The position numbers and the translations under genes were made by a program. A stretch of 64,000 nucleotides of DNA from Methanosarcina vacuolata Z-761. GTDB lineage: Archaea; Halobacteriota; Methanosarcinia; Methanosarcinales; Methanosarcinaceae. Shown piece after piece: positions 40,265 to 49,617 of the stretch (the stretch's first letter is position 1; each line of letters opens with the position of its first letter). The notes beneath the pieces are model-generated. The model had not been told where the DNA came from. It did no database searches and was given only the letters and a program-made list of their open reading frames with translations. The stretch is taken from assembly GCF_000969905.1 (NCBI RefSeq), contig NZ_CP009520.1:248001-312000 (forward strand), read 5' to 3'.

Positions 40265-40600
40265 TGAATATATTGAATCCATTAGATACATTAGATACAT
40301 TAGATACATTGGATACATTGGATAGTACTGGATATTATCAGTATTTGAAAACATTATCAACATCATAGTATATTGTTAAACATTAGCGAGTACTCTTAGA
40401 TGCTATAAACTATTCTTAGATGCTATCGAATATTCTTAAACATTACAGGGTACGATAAGACATTGCTGAATATTATTGGGAATTAATAGCCGTTATTATA
40501 TGTTAGAGGCCATATTGAATAGTATCTAAGATTAGCAAAAATTAATGAATATTGGCAGAAATTAATGAATATTAGCAGAAGTTAACGAACGTTAGCAGAA
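40265..40600. repeat. Short degenerate tandem repeats
   Basis: Several short periodic tracts: ATTAGATACATTGGATAC-type at 40275-40330, TTCTTAGATGCTAT-like at 40390-40430 and GCAGAAATTAATGAATATT-like at 40535-40580. No gene lies in 40115-40642. Confidence 0.6.
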
Positions 40601-40642
40601 ATCATCCAACGTTGACGGTCGTTTATTCTGGGGAATAACTAT

Positions 40643-41209
40643 ATGAAAGACACGTTTAAAAAGATATACCAATTAAAGCTTTCAATAAAAGGGATTAGCC
40701 CTAAGATCTGGCGGCGAATCCAGGTACCGGAATCTTATACTTTTCTGGATCTTCATAAAGCTATCCAGACTGCAATGAACTGGGAAGATTACCATTTGCA
40801 TGAATTCGAAATGCAAAACCCAAAAACCGGGGAGCTTGACAAAATAGGGAAAACAGATGACGAGTGTGAAACTGTCTGTGAACCCCTGGTGCCGGAGAAT
40901 AAGGTCAAGCTTTCCAAATACTTTTCTTCGGAAAATAAGGTTGCTCTGTACACCTATGATTTCGAGGACAACTGGAAGATAAAAGTCCGGCTTGAGGAAA
41001 TCCTTCCAAAAAAACAAGGGGCGAAGTATCCAGTCTGCACTGCAGGAAAAAGAGCAGCTGCCCCTGAGGATATCGGAGGAATATGGGGTTATGAAGAGAT
41101 GCTCGATATCTTGAAAGACCCTGAACATGAGGAATACGAACATACAATGGCCTGGTTAGGGAAAGGGTTTGATCCCGAGCGCTTTAACCCAAAAGACGTT
41201 GCTTTCTGA
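40643..41209 (+). CDS. pRiA4b ORF-3-like protein
   Basis: A 188-residue protein of the plasmid pRiA4b ORF-3 family (also a passenger of IS1096). Family features are visible from the N-terminus: QLKLSIKGISPKIWRRIQVPESYTFLDLHKAIQTAMNW, then YDFEDNWKIKVRLEE and AAPEDIGGIWGYEEM. The function is not established; it is often found on mobile elements. It starts the accessory stretch between the two CRISPR arrays. Confidence 0.88.
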   Translation: MKDTFKKIYQLKLSIKGISPKIWRRIQVPESYTFLDLHKAIQTAMNWEDYHLHEFEMQNPKTGELDKIGKTDDECETVCEPLVPENKVKLSKYFSSENKVALYTYDFEDNWKIKVRLEEILPKKQGAKYPVCTAGKRAAAPEDIGGIWGYEEMLDILKDPEHEEYEHTMAWLGKGFDPERFNPKDVAF

Positions 41210-41724
41210 GATTCAAAAATGACAGGGTTTTCACACCCAGGCTTTAAATGTAAAAATACATCTGCAGAATTCAACTAATGTATGGGGAGTCCTGACTTCT
41301 CGGGGAGTGGTGTTAATATTTTTGAAACTTTCTCTAAAAACATTAGGGCTTGCGCAGTTGAACTGAAAAAACAATAGTATCAGACCATTAACCGCCTAAA
41401 ACATGATTTCAATCCACAGTCTTTGCTGTGATTGATTTTATTCCTCAGGTGCATAAGTCCTAAATATATAACTTAATACATACTAAAGAAATATGAAGTC
41501 ATAATTCATATATCATTAATATATATTAATGATTTATCTGTTGTATATCACATATTAATAATTTCTCTATTATAAATTCCATATTAATAATTTATCTGTT
41601 AATAAATCAAGCTTCTCGTGGTTTTTTTCTGAATTTAAATATATCAGGTACTTGAAAAACAATCAGACACAAGAAATAATGTCGATTCTGAATTAATCCT
41701 CATAAAACAAAGGAAATAATCAAA
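41210..41724. other. 515-bp gap with no supported gene
   Basis: The gap is AT-rich. TTGATTTT and GTGCATAAGTCCTAA near 41428-41462 recall a dispersed repeat also seen near 12875 and 56294. ATATTAATAATTTATCTGTT-type sequence recurs at 41510-41600. No RNA gene was recognised. Confidence 0.4.
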
Positions 41725-42642
41725 ATGTCAAAGAAAATTGGTAGAAATGATCTGTGTCCGTGTGGTTCAGGAAAAAAATATAAACATTGTTGTTTAGGTC
41801 GTAGCAAAGTAGTTACTGGAAATCAAACTCCTACAAAACAAACTCCTATAAAACAAACTCCTATAATTCAAGCCTCTCCAAAATCCGAAAAATCAGACAT
41901 TAGTATGCTGGCCATTATGAGATTTGAACAGAAGTTACAGGAAAAGCCCGAAGGATTGGAACAAATTAGCAAACAATTTGAAGAATACTCTGATCTCAAG
42001 GACATAAGCTTCAAAGATTTCATTCTAGAAAGCTGGAATTTTAATAAATTAAAAAAGATGGGCACTTCGGAAATAATTGAAAAATTGAAATCAATGAATG
42101 TCGATTTTGAAATAGAACGTTTCAAAGAACAGGCTCAAAATTATATCTCTGCAATCCAGTTGGCAGAAGACCATTATTACACACAGAACTTTCAGGCACA
42201 AGGCAAGGATGAAGATTTCATCTGGCTAGCAATAATAGAATTATGGAAACGGATAATCCCAGAAAAATACAATATGGAAATGATTGATGATCTTATTCAA
42301 GATGGCTATGACGACATTGAAAACCAGAATTACAAAGATGGAATGGAAAAGTGGGAAAAAGCGTGGAATATAATAGTAAATATTGTTCCTTCTCATATAA
42401 AATCTGTTACCGATGCTGATAAATTCATTCCCGTTCTAACACAATGTATTTTTAATTGGTGTCAGGATTTTGAAATGGAGTTAGCGAACGCAGCATTGGA
42501 AGATGCCTCTTTCCATCAGAAAAGAATAAAATACTGCCAGGATTTCCGCCGGGTTTTCCCTTATTCTGATAAATCAATAATAAAAAATATGCTCAAAGCA
42601 GAAGCCGAATCACGTGCTGAGCTTGGGATACTAAAACAGTAA
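41725..42642 (+). CDS. SEC-C motif protein
   Basis: A 305-residue protein. The first residues, [18 protein letters not shown], are a complete SEC-C zinc-binding motif (C-x-C-x8-C-C). A Thr/Pro/Ile-rich tract with [12 protein letters not shown] repeats follows. The rest is helical and charged, without a domain I recognise. SEC-C motifs bring proteins to the ribosome or to SecB-like partners. It may be cargo of the region; its role here is unknown. Confidence 0.82.
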   Translation: MSKKIGRNDLCPCGSGKKYKHCCLGRSKVVTGNQTPTKQTPIKQTPIIQASPKSEKSDISMLAIMRFEQKLQEKPEGLEQISKQFEEYSDLKDISFKDFILESWNFNKLKKMGTSEIIEKLKSMNVDFEIERFKEQAQNYISAIQLAEDHYYTQNFQAQGKDEDFIWLAIIELWKRIIPEKYNMEMIDDLIQDGYDDIENQNYKDGMEKWEKAWNIIVNIVPSHIKSVTDADKFIPVLTQCIFNWCQDFEMELANAALEDASFHQKRIKYCQDFRRVFPYSDKSIIKNMLKAEAESRAELGILKQ

Positions 42643-42928
42643 AAAATGAGTTAAGGGATGAATTCAGTGGTTTCAGAATAATTTCTGTGGTTTTATTGAC
42701 GCGGAGATGAGTAGTTTGAGCGTGAACTACTAACGGCTAAAGCATGTTTGCTTCTTGAATCGGTCCCAATTTTTCAGTTATTTCCGAGGTACTCATCTAT
42801 CCCGCTTCCTTATGGAAATCAGTCATACAAGCCTTTTCCCGCGTTCCGCAGGTGTAGTTAAGAGTCTATATAATTATTAGATAACAAGACATATTCACAG
42901 CAAAGAACTACTCGAAAAGGTGAGCACA

Positions 42929-43180
42929 ATGTCAGATCCTAATAAATTCGATGTAGAAGCAAAAAATATCTATGAAGCCCATAAGGAAGCATGGGAAAAA
43001 TTATACAGTGGGAAAATAATAGCCATAGATGTTGATGCTAATGACATTGTGTCGGTAGGGGATCACCTTAAAGATGTTAGTTTAAGAGCAAGAAAAGAGC
43101 GTCCAGGCCACCGTTTCTTTGTGCGTAGAGCAGGTAAAAATCCTTCAGTTGCTCGACTCAGGAACAGAAACTATTCATGA
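42929..43180 (+). CDS. DUF5678-like small protein
   Basis: An 83-residue protein starting with ATG at 42929, just after AAAAGGTGAG. KEAWEKLYSGKIIAIDV, VSVGDHLKDVSLRARK and FFVRRAG match the layout of DUF5678, a small family that often sits before a retroviral-type aspartyl protease gene. The remnant of such a protease follows directly. Its role is not known. Confidence 0.7.
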   Translation: MSDPNKFDVEAKNIYEAHKEAWEKLYSGKIIAIDVDANDIVSVGDHLKDVSLRARKERPGHRFFVRRAGKNPSVARLRNRNYS

Positions 43181-43543
43181 AAAAGCTACTTTTGATTATT
43201 ATGATAATGACCCTCTTGTCGTCGTGACTCTCATTAATCCAGTTTTAAGAAAAAGACTAAAACTTGTGCATATCTTGATACTGGCTCAGATGCAGTTGTC
43301 ATACCAGAAGACATTTGGTTTAAACTCGGGTTAGATAAGGACTTAATGGCAAGTGTAAGTGTTGTTGGAAACACAGTTAATACATGGTACACTTTTATAG
43401 ACCTGGAATTCCTTCAGAATAAACATAAAGATATTGAAGCTTTTTATAATGATGCAGCAGGAGCTATTTTGATAGGTAGAAACATCCTTGATGAATATTC
43501 TGTAACGTTCGATGGTAGGAATTCGAAGCTGTATATAGAATGA
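43181..43543 (+). pseudogene. Frameshifted retropepsin-like aspartyl protease
   Basis: One frame reads EKATFDYYDNDPLVVVTLIN and ends there. A second frame, beginning near 43240, reads KTKTCAYLDTGSDAVVIPEDIWFKLGL and continues through GAILIGRNILDEYSVTFDG to a stop at 43543. LDTGSD is the catalytic D-T-G type motif. The break lies near 43238-43250. The parts belong together as an aspartyl protease (clan AA) of about 120 residues. It is a broken gene, unless sequencing or programmed frameshifting explains it. Confidence 0.75.
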
Positions 43544-43949
43544 GTATGAATAGTATTTTCATGTCTCCTGCTATGGGAGAAGCTAAGAACCTTAAGGAAC
43601 TGTAGAGTAAAAATCTACCACAGATACCAAATCGTATAAAAGAAGGTATTCAAAATGTCAAAACCCATTGAATTGGGGCTTGTTGCTTTTTTCTGGAGTC
43701 CGAATTCTGGAAGTAAATTACCCCGTTTTCCTCATAAATCACGCTTTTTCTCAACTTTATAAACTAATTTAACAAAAAACAATGTCCTGAGAATCAGTAT
43801 AAATGATTGTTTTGAATTATCCAAAAAGAAGTTCCAATTTTTCCCTCCGATCCAAAAATTAAAAATCACATTATAGAGGCAGAGTAAAACATTTTAATAA
43901 AATTTTAGACTTGCTGCCCACCCTTTACTTTTTTAATAATTTCTTTATA

Positions 43950-44195
43950 ATGACCACGTTTGTTCATTATTAAAAAACTAATCTCAATATAGGACGGTTA
44001 AAAATAAAAAAGTTTATATGTTGCTGCTCCTTATATACTATTCAGTTATTTGTCGACCAGCAAATTTTGTTGACCAAAATAAAAACAGGTAAATTTCAAA
44101 AATTATCTAGTTCAAGCAAAAAACAATTTGCTCGATATTGATTCTTAAATCAGAGATTGTCTCCGAATTCGCTGAATATAAGGGAAAACGACCCT
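43950..44195 (+). promoter_or_regulatory. Leader of CRISPR-2
   Basis: The AT-rich sequence before array 2 has a TATA-like TTTATATG at 44013-44020 and TTATATACTA at 44031. Both arrays have CCCT directly before the first repeat. The gap 43544-43949 holds no gene I can support; it includes an ORF-free AT-rich stretch. Confidence 0.5.
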
Positions 44196-44908
44196 GTCGA
44201 AAAGTAGCTTCCACTAAAACAAGGATTGAAACTAATTTTATGCCATTATTTATAGCTTGCTGATGTGCATAGTCGAAAAGTAGCTTCCACTAAAACAAGG
44301 ATTGAAACTGTTTGATCTACAATGTTTTGTAGAAATATTTTTATGGTCGAAAAGTAGCTTCCACTAAAACAAGGATTGAAACAATAGGTTTATCAAGGTT
44401 AACAAAGCGGAATGTTGTCGAAAAGTAGCTTCCACTAAAACAAGGATTGAAACTATCAACCTCACGCTGTTGCGTTTTTTGCTTCTTTTGTCGAAAAGTA
44501 GCTTCCACTAAAACAAGGATTGAAACACTCATGCCAAGTTACAGCACGAGCGTATACTGCTGCATGTCGAAAAGTAGCTTCCACTAAAACAAGGATTGAA
44601 ACCCTTTTGGAAGCATCTGGCATCCAGTTCTGAATTCAACATCGTCGAAAAGTAGCTTCCACTAAAACAAGGATTGAAACATAACATTTTCACCTTGAAC
44701 CAGAAAGTATACCTCTTGGTCGAAAAGTAGCTTCCACTAAAACAAGGATTGAAACTCTTCCGATAATGCATCGAGAACAGGGATAGAGTTTTCGTCGAAA
44801 AGTAGCTTCCACTAAAACAAGGATTGAGACAATTTTTTATCTACGGTATAGCGAGCAACATATTGCACGTTGTCGAAAAGTAGCTTCCACTAAAACAAGG
44901 ATTGAACC
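44196..44908 (+). CRISPR. CRISPR array 2, 10 repeats, 37-bp unit
   Basis: Ten repeats begin at 44196, 44272, 44346, 44417, 44490, 44566, 44644, 44719, 44794 and 44872. They begin GTCGAAAAGTAGCTTCC and end AAGGATTGAAAC. The last 22 bases are the same as in array 1, the first 15 are different. Repeats 9 (ATTGAGAC) and 10 (ATTGAACC) carry single changes, which marks the old end. Spacers are 34-41 bp. Confidence 0.97.
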
Positions 44909-44945
44909 AGTTCCTTGCTCTCTGTAGTCGGTTTCTGGGTAAAAT

Positions 44946-44984
44946 AATAAAACAACAACTGCCACTGAAAAACGGATTGAAGTC
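44946..44984 (+). repeat. Decayed CRISPR-2 repeat
   Basis: ACTGCCACTGAAAAACGGATT, with GAAGTC after it, resembles the repeat's second half (CTTCCACTAAAACAAGGATTGAAAC) with several changes. It lies one spacer length after repeat 10 and is probably a former repeat. Confidence 0.5.
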
Positions 44985-45070
44985 CTCGCTCGTTTTTATA
45001 TTTTTGGTTTTATATATCTCAAAAGTCTATTTCTATTAGAAGTAGTTCACGAAAAAGTATCGAGTCCTTT

Positions 45071-45091
45071 AATTCGGAAAAAAGCCGAATT
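45071..45091 (+). ncRNA. Hairpin 1 in the reverse-transcriptase leader
   Basis: AATTCGG (45071-45077) pairs with CCGAATT (45085-45091) around a 7-nt loop, a perfect 7-bp stem. It is the first of two hairpins upstream of the reverse transcriptase. Whether it is transcribed or used as a template is not known. Confidence 0.35.
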
Positions 45092-45115
45092 CTTCGCAGC
45101 TAAATATATCAAGTT

Positions 45116-45152
45116 CCGTAGATGATTGAAAATTAAGAATCATTTACGGAGG
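45116..45152 (+). promoter_or_regulatory. Hairpin 2 overlapping the RT ribosome-binding site
   Basis: CCGTAGATGATT (45116-45127) pairs with AATCATTTACGG (45138-45149), 11 of 12 bases, around a 10-nt loop. The ribosome-binding site GGAGG starts at 45148, inside the base of the stem. Folding would partly block translation start, so it may regulate the RT. Confidence 0.4.
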
Positions 45153-45160
45153 TATCTGAG

Positions 45161-46351
45161 ATCCAGAAGCAAAAATTGGCAGAAATTCAATTGAAATTGT
45201 ACAATAAAGCAAAAAGAAACCCTGGAAAAAGGTTTAAAAAGCTTAAAAAACTGTTTTTGAAAGAAGAAGTTCTTTACACAGCCTGGAAGAATTTAAACCG
45301 GAATACAAAAGGCACTGGTTTTGATTCTCTTACTATCCAGCAGGTAGAGGCTTCAGGGGTCGAAAACTTCATCCGTTCAGTAAAGAAAGAGCTTAAAAGT
45401 GAAAAATACGCTGCTGGCGAAGTGAAAAGAGTCAAAATTCCAAAAAAGAACGGGGAAACGAGACAACTTGGAATTCTTACTTTAAAAGACCGGCTTGTCC
45501 AGGGAGCTGTAAAACTCGTTCTTGAGCCGATTTTTGAAGCTGATTTTGAAAACTGCTCCTACGGCTACCGTGCTTACAGGTCTGCAAAACTCGCCAGCCT
45601 TGAAGTTTACAAATGGCTTGAAACTGGGAATATCCATTACCTGAAGGGAGATATTGAGGACTGTTTTGACAGCGTCCCGCATGATAAGCTCATGAAAGTC
45701 CTTAAAACAAGAATCGAAGATGAGTTAATACTTTCTCTGATTGAGGACTGGCTTAAAAAAGGTTCAGTTGAAAGCAGTTCTGGAAAATATTCCGGAAAAG
45801 GGCTGCTTCAGGGCGGAATAATCTCACCTCTTCTTTTAAACTTCTATCTTGACCAGTTTGACAACCAGTGGGCTGAAATCGGGCTGAAGAACATTGAAGG
45901 GGACTCAGTTGAGCATCTTGTGCGTTTTGCAGATGATTTTGTGATCCTTTCAAAGGAATGGATCAATCCTGACAGAGTTGAGGCTGTTCTGGATGTACTG
46001 GGCCTTGAATTTAACAAAGAAAAGACCTATGTTGGGACTGCAGCTAATGGGTTTGAGTTCGTAGGCTTCTATTTTCAAGAGATTGTTGATGAGAAGGGGT
46101 TCGAAAGGAGTATAAAAATCATACCTACTGAAGGGTCTATTGAGAAGGTAATTAAGAGCATTGAAAGTATGGGATGTGTGGAAAAAGCAATATTTGATCA
46201 TAAAAATGAAAACGGGGCTCCAAAGCGTTCTATTAAAAATATATCTAATGTTGTTGACCCGTGGGTGAACTATTACAGACATACGGATTACGCGGTTGGG
46301 CTTGAAAGAATTAAACAAAGCGTTAACAAATGGATAAAAGAGTTTACTTAA
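45161..46351 (+). CDS. Reverse transcriptase (group II intron-like), CRISPR-linked
   Basis: A 391-396-residue RT. The palm motifs are GDIEDCFDSVPHDKL (motif A), LLQGGIISPLLLNFYLDQ (motif B) and VRFADDFVILSK (motif C, FADD). The end, VNYYRHTDYAVGLERIKQS, resembles a maturase/thumb segment. No intron domain V is seen around it, so it is not an intact group II intron. The standard TTG at 45176 is 23 nt from the GGAGG. An ATC at 45161 has 8-nt spacing and is preferred here. It runs 60 bp ahead of cas6 in the same operon. RTs linked to CRISPR usually copy RNA for spacer uptake with Cas1; no Cas1 is visible. Confidence 0.9.
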   Translation: MQKQKLAEIQLKLYNKAKRNPGKRFKKLKKLFLKEEVLYTAWKNLNRNTKGTGFDSLTIQQVEASGVENFIRSVKKELKSEKYAAGEVKRVKIPKKNGETRQLGILTLKDRLVQGAVKLVLEPIFEADFENCSYGYRAYRSAKLASLEVYKWLETGNIHYLKGDIEDCFDSVPHDKLMKVLKTRIEDELILSLIEDWLKKGSVESSSGKYSGKGLLQGGIISPLLLNFYLDQFDNQWAEIGLKNIEGDSVEHLVRFADDFVILSKEWINPDRVEAVLDVLGLEFNKEKTYVGTAANGFEFVGFYFQEIVDEKGFERSIKIIPTEGSIEKVIKSIESMGCVEKAIFDHKNENGAPKRSIKNISNVVDPWVNYYRHTDYAVGLERIKQSVNKWIKEFT

Positions 46352-46411
46352 ATATAAACAAAGTATTTATTTTTGTAATAAGGCTTATCCATAAATTATC
46401 AAAATTTATTT

Positions 46412-47188
46412 ATGTTAAAAGTAATTTATGTTAAAATAAATACAAATAAAATTAAAATGATGCTTTTTAAAAAATTCGTTGTATTTACCATGACTCCAGA
46501 AAATATTAAGCTCAAAACTCTTGAAATGACCTTTGAAGGCTCAGAAGAGTTCAGAGGGGACGCAAATCAGATACGTGGTTTCTTTGCGTCAAAATTTAAT
46601 GAATACGATCAGCTCCACAACCATAATACTGACAGATTTTATTATCGTTACCCTCTGGTGCAGTACAAAGTTCTTGATAGAATACCGCTAGTGGTTGGTA
46701 TAAATGAAGGAGCAGAAATTCTAAAAGGTTTATTTGATAAATTTGATACGGTTACTCTTCCTCATGAGGACTTTGAAATCACTGAAAGGTCTCTGAGGCT
46801 TAAAAAACAGGATTTTGGCCTTACAAAAAACCTCTACTTTTACGAATTTCTCACTCCCTGGCTTGCCCTTAATAAAGAAAATGAAGAAAAGTTCTTTGAG
46901 ACCAGAAACCCTGAAGAAAAAAAGGAAATCCTCAGGAAAACGCTTGTAGGAAACCTGCTCTCCATGTCAAAAGCTTTTGGATATACGGTTCCTGATACCA
47001 TAAAATGCGATGTTGATGTGGAACTCAGATGTTCAAAGTACAAACAAATGGATTTTACTTCTTTTACAGGCGGTTTTATAGCTAATTTTTTGATTCCGGA
47101 TTTTATGGGAGTGGGGAAGGGGGTTGCTAAGGGGTTTGGGACTGTAAGGAAAATAACAGAAAATCGAAGAAAAGTGAAATCATTCTAA
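46412..47188 (+). CDS. cas6: CRISPR endonuclease Cas6
   Basis: Up to 258 residues; the conserved part begins at about 46490 (MTPENIKLKTLEMTFEG), so the real start may be there or at the ATG at 46457. The C-terminus FMGVGKGVAKGFGTVRKI is the glycine-rich loop of Cas6 that grips the repeat RNA. Cas6 cuts the array transcripts into crRNAs. As the only Cas6 here it probably serves both arrays, whose repeats share their 3' halves. It lies between the RT and cmr1. Confidence 0.85.
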   Translation: MLKVIYVKINTNKIKMMLFKKFVVFTMTPENIKLKTLEMTFEGSEEFRGDANQIRGFFASKFNEYDQLHNHNTDRFYYRYPLVQYKVLDRIPLVVGINEGAEILKGLFDKFDTVTLPHEDFEITERSLRLKKQDFGLTKNLYFYEFLTPWLALNKENEEKFFETRNPEEKKEILRKTLVGNLLSMSKAFGYTVPDTIKCDVDVELRCSKYKQMDFTSFTGGFIANFLIPDFMGVGKGVAKGFGTVRKITENRRKVKSF

Positions 47189-47241
47189 CTTGAATAATAT
47201 TCAGTAATTGTACAAATTTAATCATAATTAAGGAGTTATTT

Positions 47242-48342
47242 ATGATGAAACCTGAACCCATTGTAATTGAAACTCTTACTCCAATATGGACAGGTGGAGT
47301 AAATGGGAGTTCGGACACAGTAAGAGAAACAGGTATTATTGGGAGTATGCGTTGGTGGTATGAGGCAATAGTAAGAGGAATTGGAAAATATGCTTGCAAT
47401 CCATTAAGTGATAGCAAATGTATGCTTGATGGAAAGGAAAAAGAGAATGACAGAAATAATAAACTGTGCCCAGCATGTTATCTTTTTGGATGTGGAGGGT
47501 GGAAAAGAAGATTTCGATTAGAAATAGAAGATTTTGGTGTAAAAGAACCTTTTCACTTAGTTACATTCGATAGAGATGAAATTGGAAATAACTGGTGGCT
47601 ATCAACAATATTCGAAAAAAATCTTAATAATAACTTTTCTTTTGGAAAATTTATGTTTAGAATTTATCCAGTTGGAAGAGGTGACAAATCGGAAATAATC
47701 GCACAGATCAAAGCATTACTTTCCATAATGTCCCATGTTGGTGCCATTGGTGCCAAAAGTCAGTATGGTTTTGGTCAGTTTGAAATGGAAAATAGGATGG
47801 ATTTTAAACGAGCCCTAAATGAGATAAATAATTTTTGTAACAAAGATGAGTTCAAAAAAGAAGCAAACAAACCAGACTTCTACTCTTTATCTAATTTTTG
47901 GTGTTACGAGTTTAAAATTCCTGCAAGAAACCAGTTAGTTCAAAGTTTTCAGAAATCGTACATTGTTGGAAATCAGTCCTTGTCCACAAGTTATCTGCCT
48001 GTATCTTTCGATATCAGGTACAAACTTCCAAATCGTAATAAAGGTTCAGGATTGAGACAGGCATATTATTCTCATTGTAATGGAGATAAAAACCAAGTTT
48101 GTCAAATATTTGGCACACTTCCTGAGAACAAAAAAAAGGAAGATGGAATTGGAAGTAGAATTTTTGTAAGTCATCTATTTAGAGAACCTTCAGAAAGTGA
48201 TTATTTCTTACGCATTTGGGGGTTCACTGAAAAAATTGTGGGTAACTTAGTCAGTATAGAGATTAATAAAATGTTTTCTCTTCAAGAAGCTCCAAAAAGG
48301 AAATATGAAGAGGAAATAACTAATTTTTCAGGGGGTGTCTAA
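47242..48342 (+). CDS. cmr1: Type III RAMP protein Cmr1
   Basis: A 366-residue Cmr1. PIVIETLTPIWTGGVNG and ETGIIGSMRWWYEAIVRGIG are characteristic, as is the Cys cluster CPACYLFGCGGWKRRF, which is a usual Zn site of this family. RAMP proteins of the Cmr1 kind sit at the head of the effector and bind the 3' end of crRNA. The gene is followed directly by the TTG start of the next RAMP. Confidence 0.93.
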   Translation: MMKPEPIVIETLTPIWTGGVNGSSDTVRETGIIGSMRWWYEAIVRGIGKYACNPLSDSKCMLDGKEKENDRNNKLCPACYLFGCGGWKRRFRLEIEDFGVKEPFHLVTFDRDEIGNNWWLSTIFEKNLNNNFSFGKFMFRIYPVGRGDKSEIIAQIKALLSIMSHVGAIGAKSQYGFGQFEMENRMDFKRALNEINNFCNKDEFKKEANKPDFYSLSNFWCYEFKIPARNQLVQSFQKSYIVGNQSLSTSYLPVSFDIRYKLPNRNKGSGLRQAYYSHCNGDKNQVCQIFGTLPENKKKEDGIGSRIFVSHLFREPSESDYFLRIWGFTEKIVGNLVSIEINKMFSLQEAPKRKYEEEITNFSGGV

Positions 48343-49617
48343 TTGAATATTGATTGGGGTTCAGTTCTTTATCAACAGGAAAAAGCCTCTATAAATGATC
48401 TCAAAATAATTGTTGAGGAAATCGATAAGGCAGGAAAGGAAAAAAAAGAAGAATTAGAAAAAAAGTTAGAGAGCAAACTTAAGGACCTAATTTTGCCCAA
48501 TGAACATCTAGCATATCATTACATGGCTACCATTAATCAAAAATTGTCAGATAATTTCCGAGAAGCATGGCAGAAACAAAATTTGAAAGTTAATTTAGAA
48601 GAAGTTGTCGAAAAATGGGAACTTACAAAATACATTAAAGACAATTTCATATGTCCAGAGGTAAATATTTCTACGCTACCCAGTTACTCCTTTGTTCTCA
48701 ACTTTATGTTCAAACTTAAAAAGTCCTATATATCCCTTGATGAAAATGATTTTCACATAATTGATAATCCTCTGAGAAAAGATAAAGTTCTACATCTCCC
48801 ATTTGTCGCACCTTCTTCTTGGAAAGGAAGTCTCAGAAACTCTCTCTGGCAACTTAATTATGATTATGAAAATGATAAAATAAGGCGTATTTTCGGAAAC
48901 GAGAGATCTCCAAACTCCGAAGATATAATTCTAAGAATGGGAAGACTGTATTTTTTCCCTACATTTTTTACCAAAAAATCATTGGAAATAATTAATCCTC
49001 ATGACCGAGAGCGTAGAGTTGGGACAGTGCCGATTCTAATGGAAAGCGTTCCGCAAGATACAACGGGTTTTTTTACACTTCTATATGTTCCTTTTGACTT
49101 GATTGGATGTGATGAAAAAAAGATCAGAAAGCAGGTCTCAGAAGATATACAATTGGTCTCAGAGGGATTAAAATCGATGTTTACTTATTATGGATTTGGA
49201 GCCAAAACATCAAGTGGATATGGGACAACATATGAAAATATTACAGATGGTGCGATCACTTTAAGAAACAAAAGTGTAAAAGTTTCGGTTCAAGAAGAAA
49301 AATTTGAGTTTCCAAAAGATTCTTATAAAAAATTCCTTGATGAAAATGGAATTTTAAAAGATGAATTCAGGGGTAAAAATGGTGGGCCTCTTAGTAATTC
49401 AGAGTTGGGTAATTTTAATGGAAGTCAGAAGGAATTTAAAAAATTTAAAACATGGTACAATGATAATATCGAAAAGTGGCAGAAATATCTGAAATCTCAA
49501 AATACCCCTACATCTGAATGGCCAACATGGAGATTTGAAGGTTTCTCTGAATTAATTGATGTTTCCAAAAATATTGCTACTTCTTTAGAACCTTCGGGGG
49601 TACACAATGAGTCCTGA
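48343..49617 (+). CDS. Type III RAMP protein (Cmr6-like)
   Basis: 424 residues, starting with TTG right after the cmr1 stop, with GGGGGTG upstream. A ~130-residue helical N-terminus precedes the RAMP part: HLPFVAPSSWKGSLRNSLWQL and KIRRIFGNERS, then FTYYGFGAKTSSGYGTTYE, the glycine-rich end loop. The VAPSSWKG motif corresponds to the IPGSSLKG of Cmr6. By elimination in the operon it is the Cmr6 role. The last 11 bp overlap csx11. Confidence 0.7.
   Translation: MNIDWGSVLYQQEKASINDLKIIVEEIDKAGKEKKEELEKKLESKLKDLILPNEHLAYHYMATINQKLSDNFREAWQKQNLKVNLEEVVEKWELTKYIKDNFICPEVNISTLPSYSFVLNFMFKLKKSYISLDENDFHIIDNPLRKDKVLHLPFVAPSSWKGSLRNSLWQLNYDYENDKIRRIFGNERSPNSEDIILRMGRLYFFPTFFTKKSLEIINPHDRERRVGTVPILMESVPQDTTGFFTLLYVPFDLIGCDEKKIRKQVSEDIQLVSEGLKSMFTYYGFGAKTSSGYGTTYENITDGAITLRNKSVKVSVQEEKFEFPKDSYKKFLDENGILKDEFRGKNGGPLSNSELGNFNGSQKEFKKFKTWYNDNIEKWQKYLKSQNTPTSEWPTWRFEGFSELIDVSKNIATSLEPSGVHNES

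Noticed and set aside
44341-44771. Frames with FNPCFSGSYFST
   Set aside because: Translations of the CRISPR-2 repeats.
45161-46430. Reverse transcriptase as part of a complete group II intron
   Set aside because: No domain V-like hairpin or intron ends were found around the gene, and it is joined to cas6.
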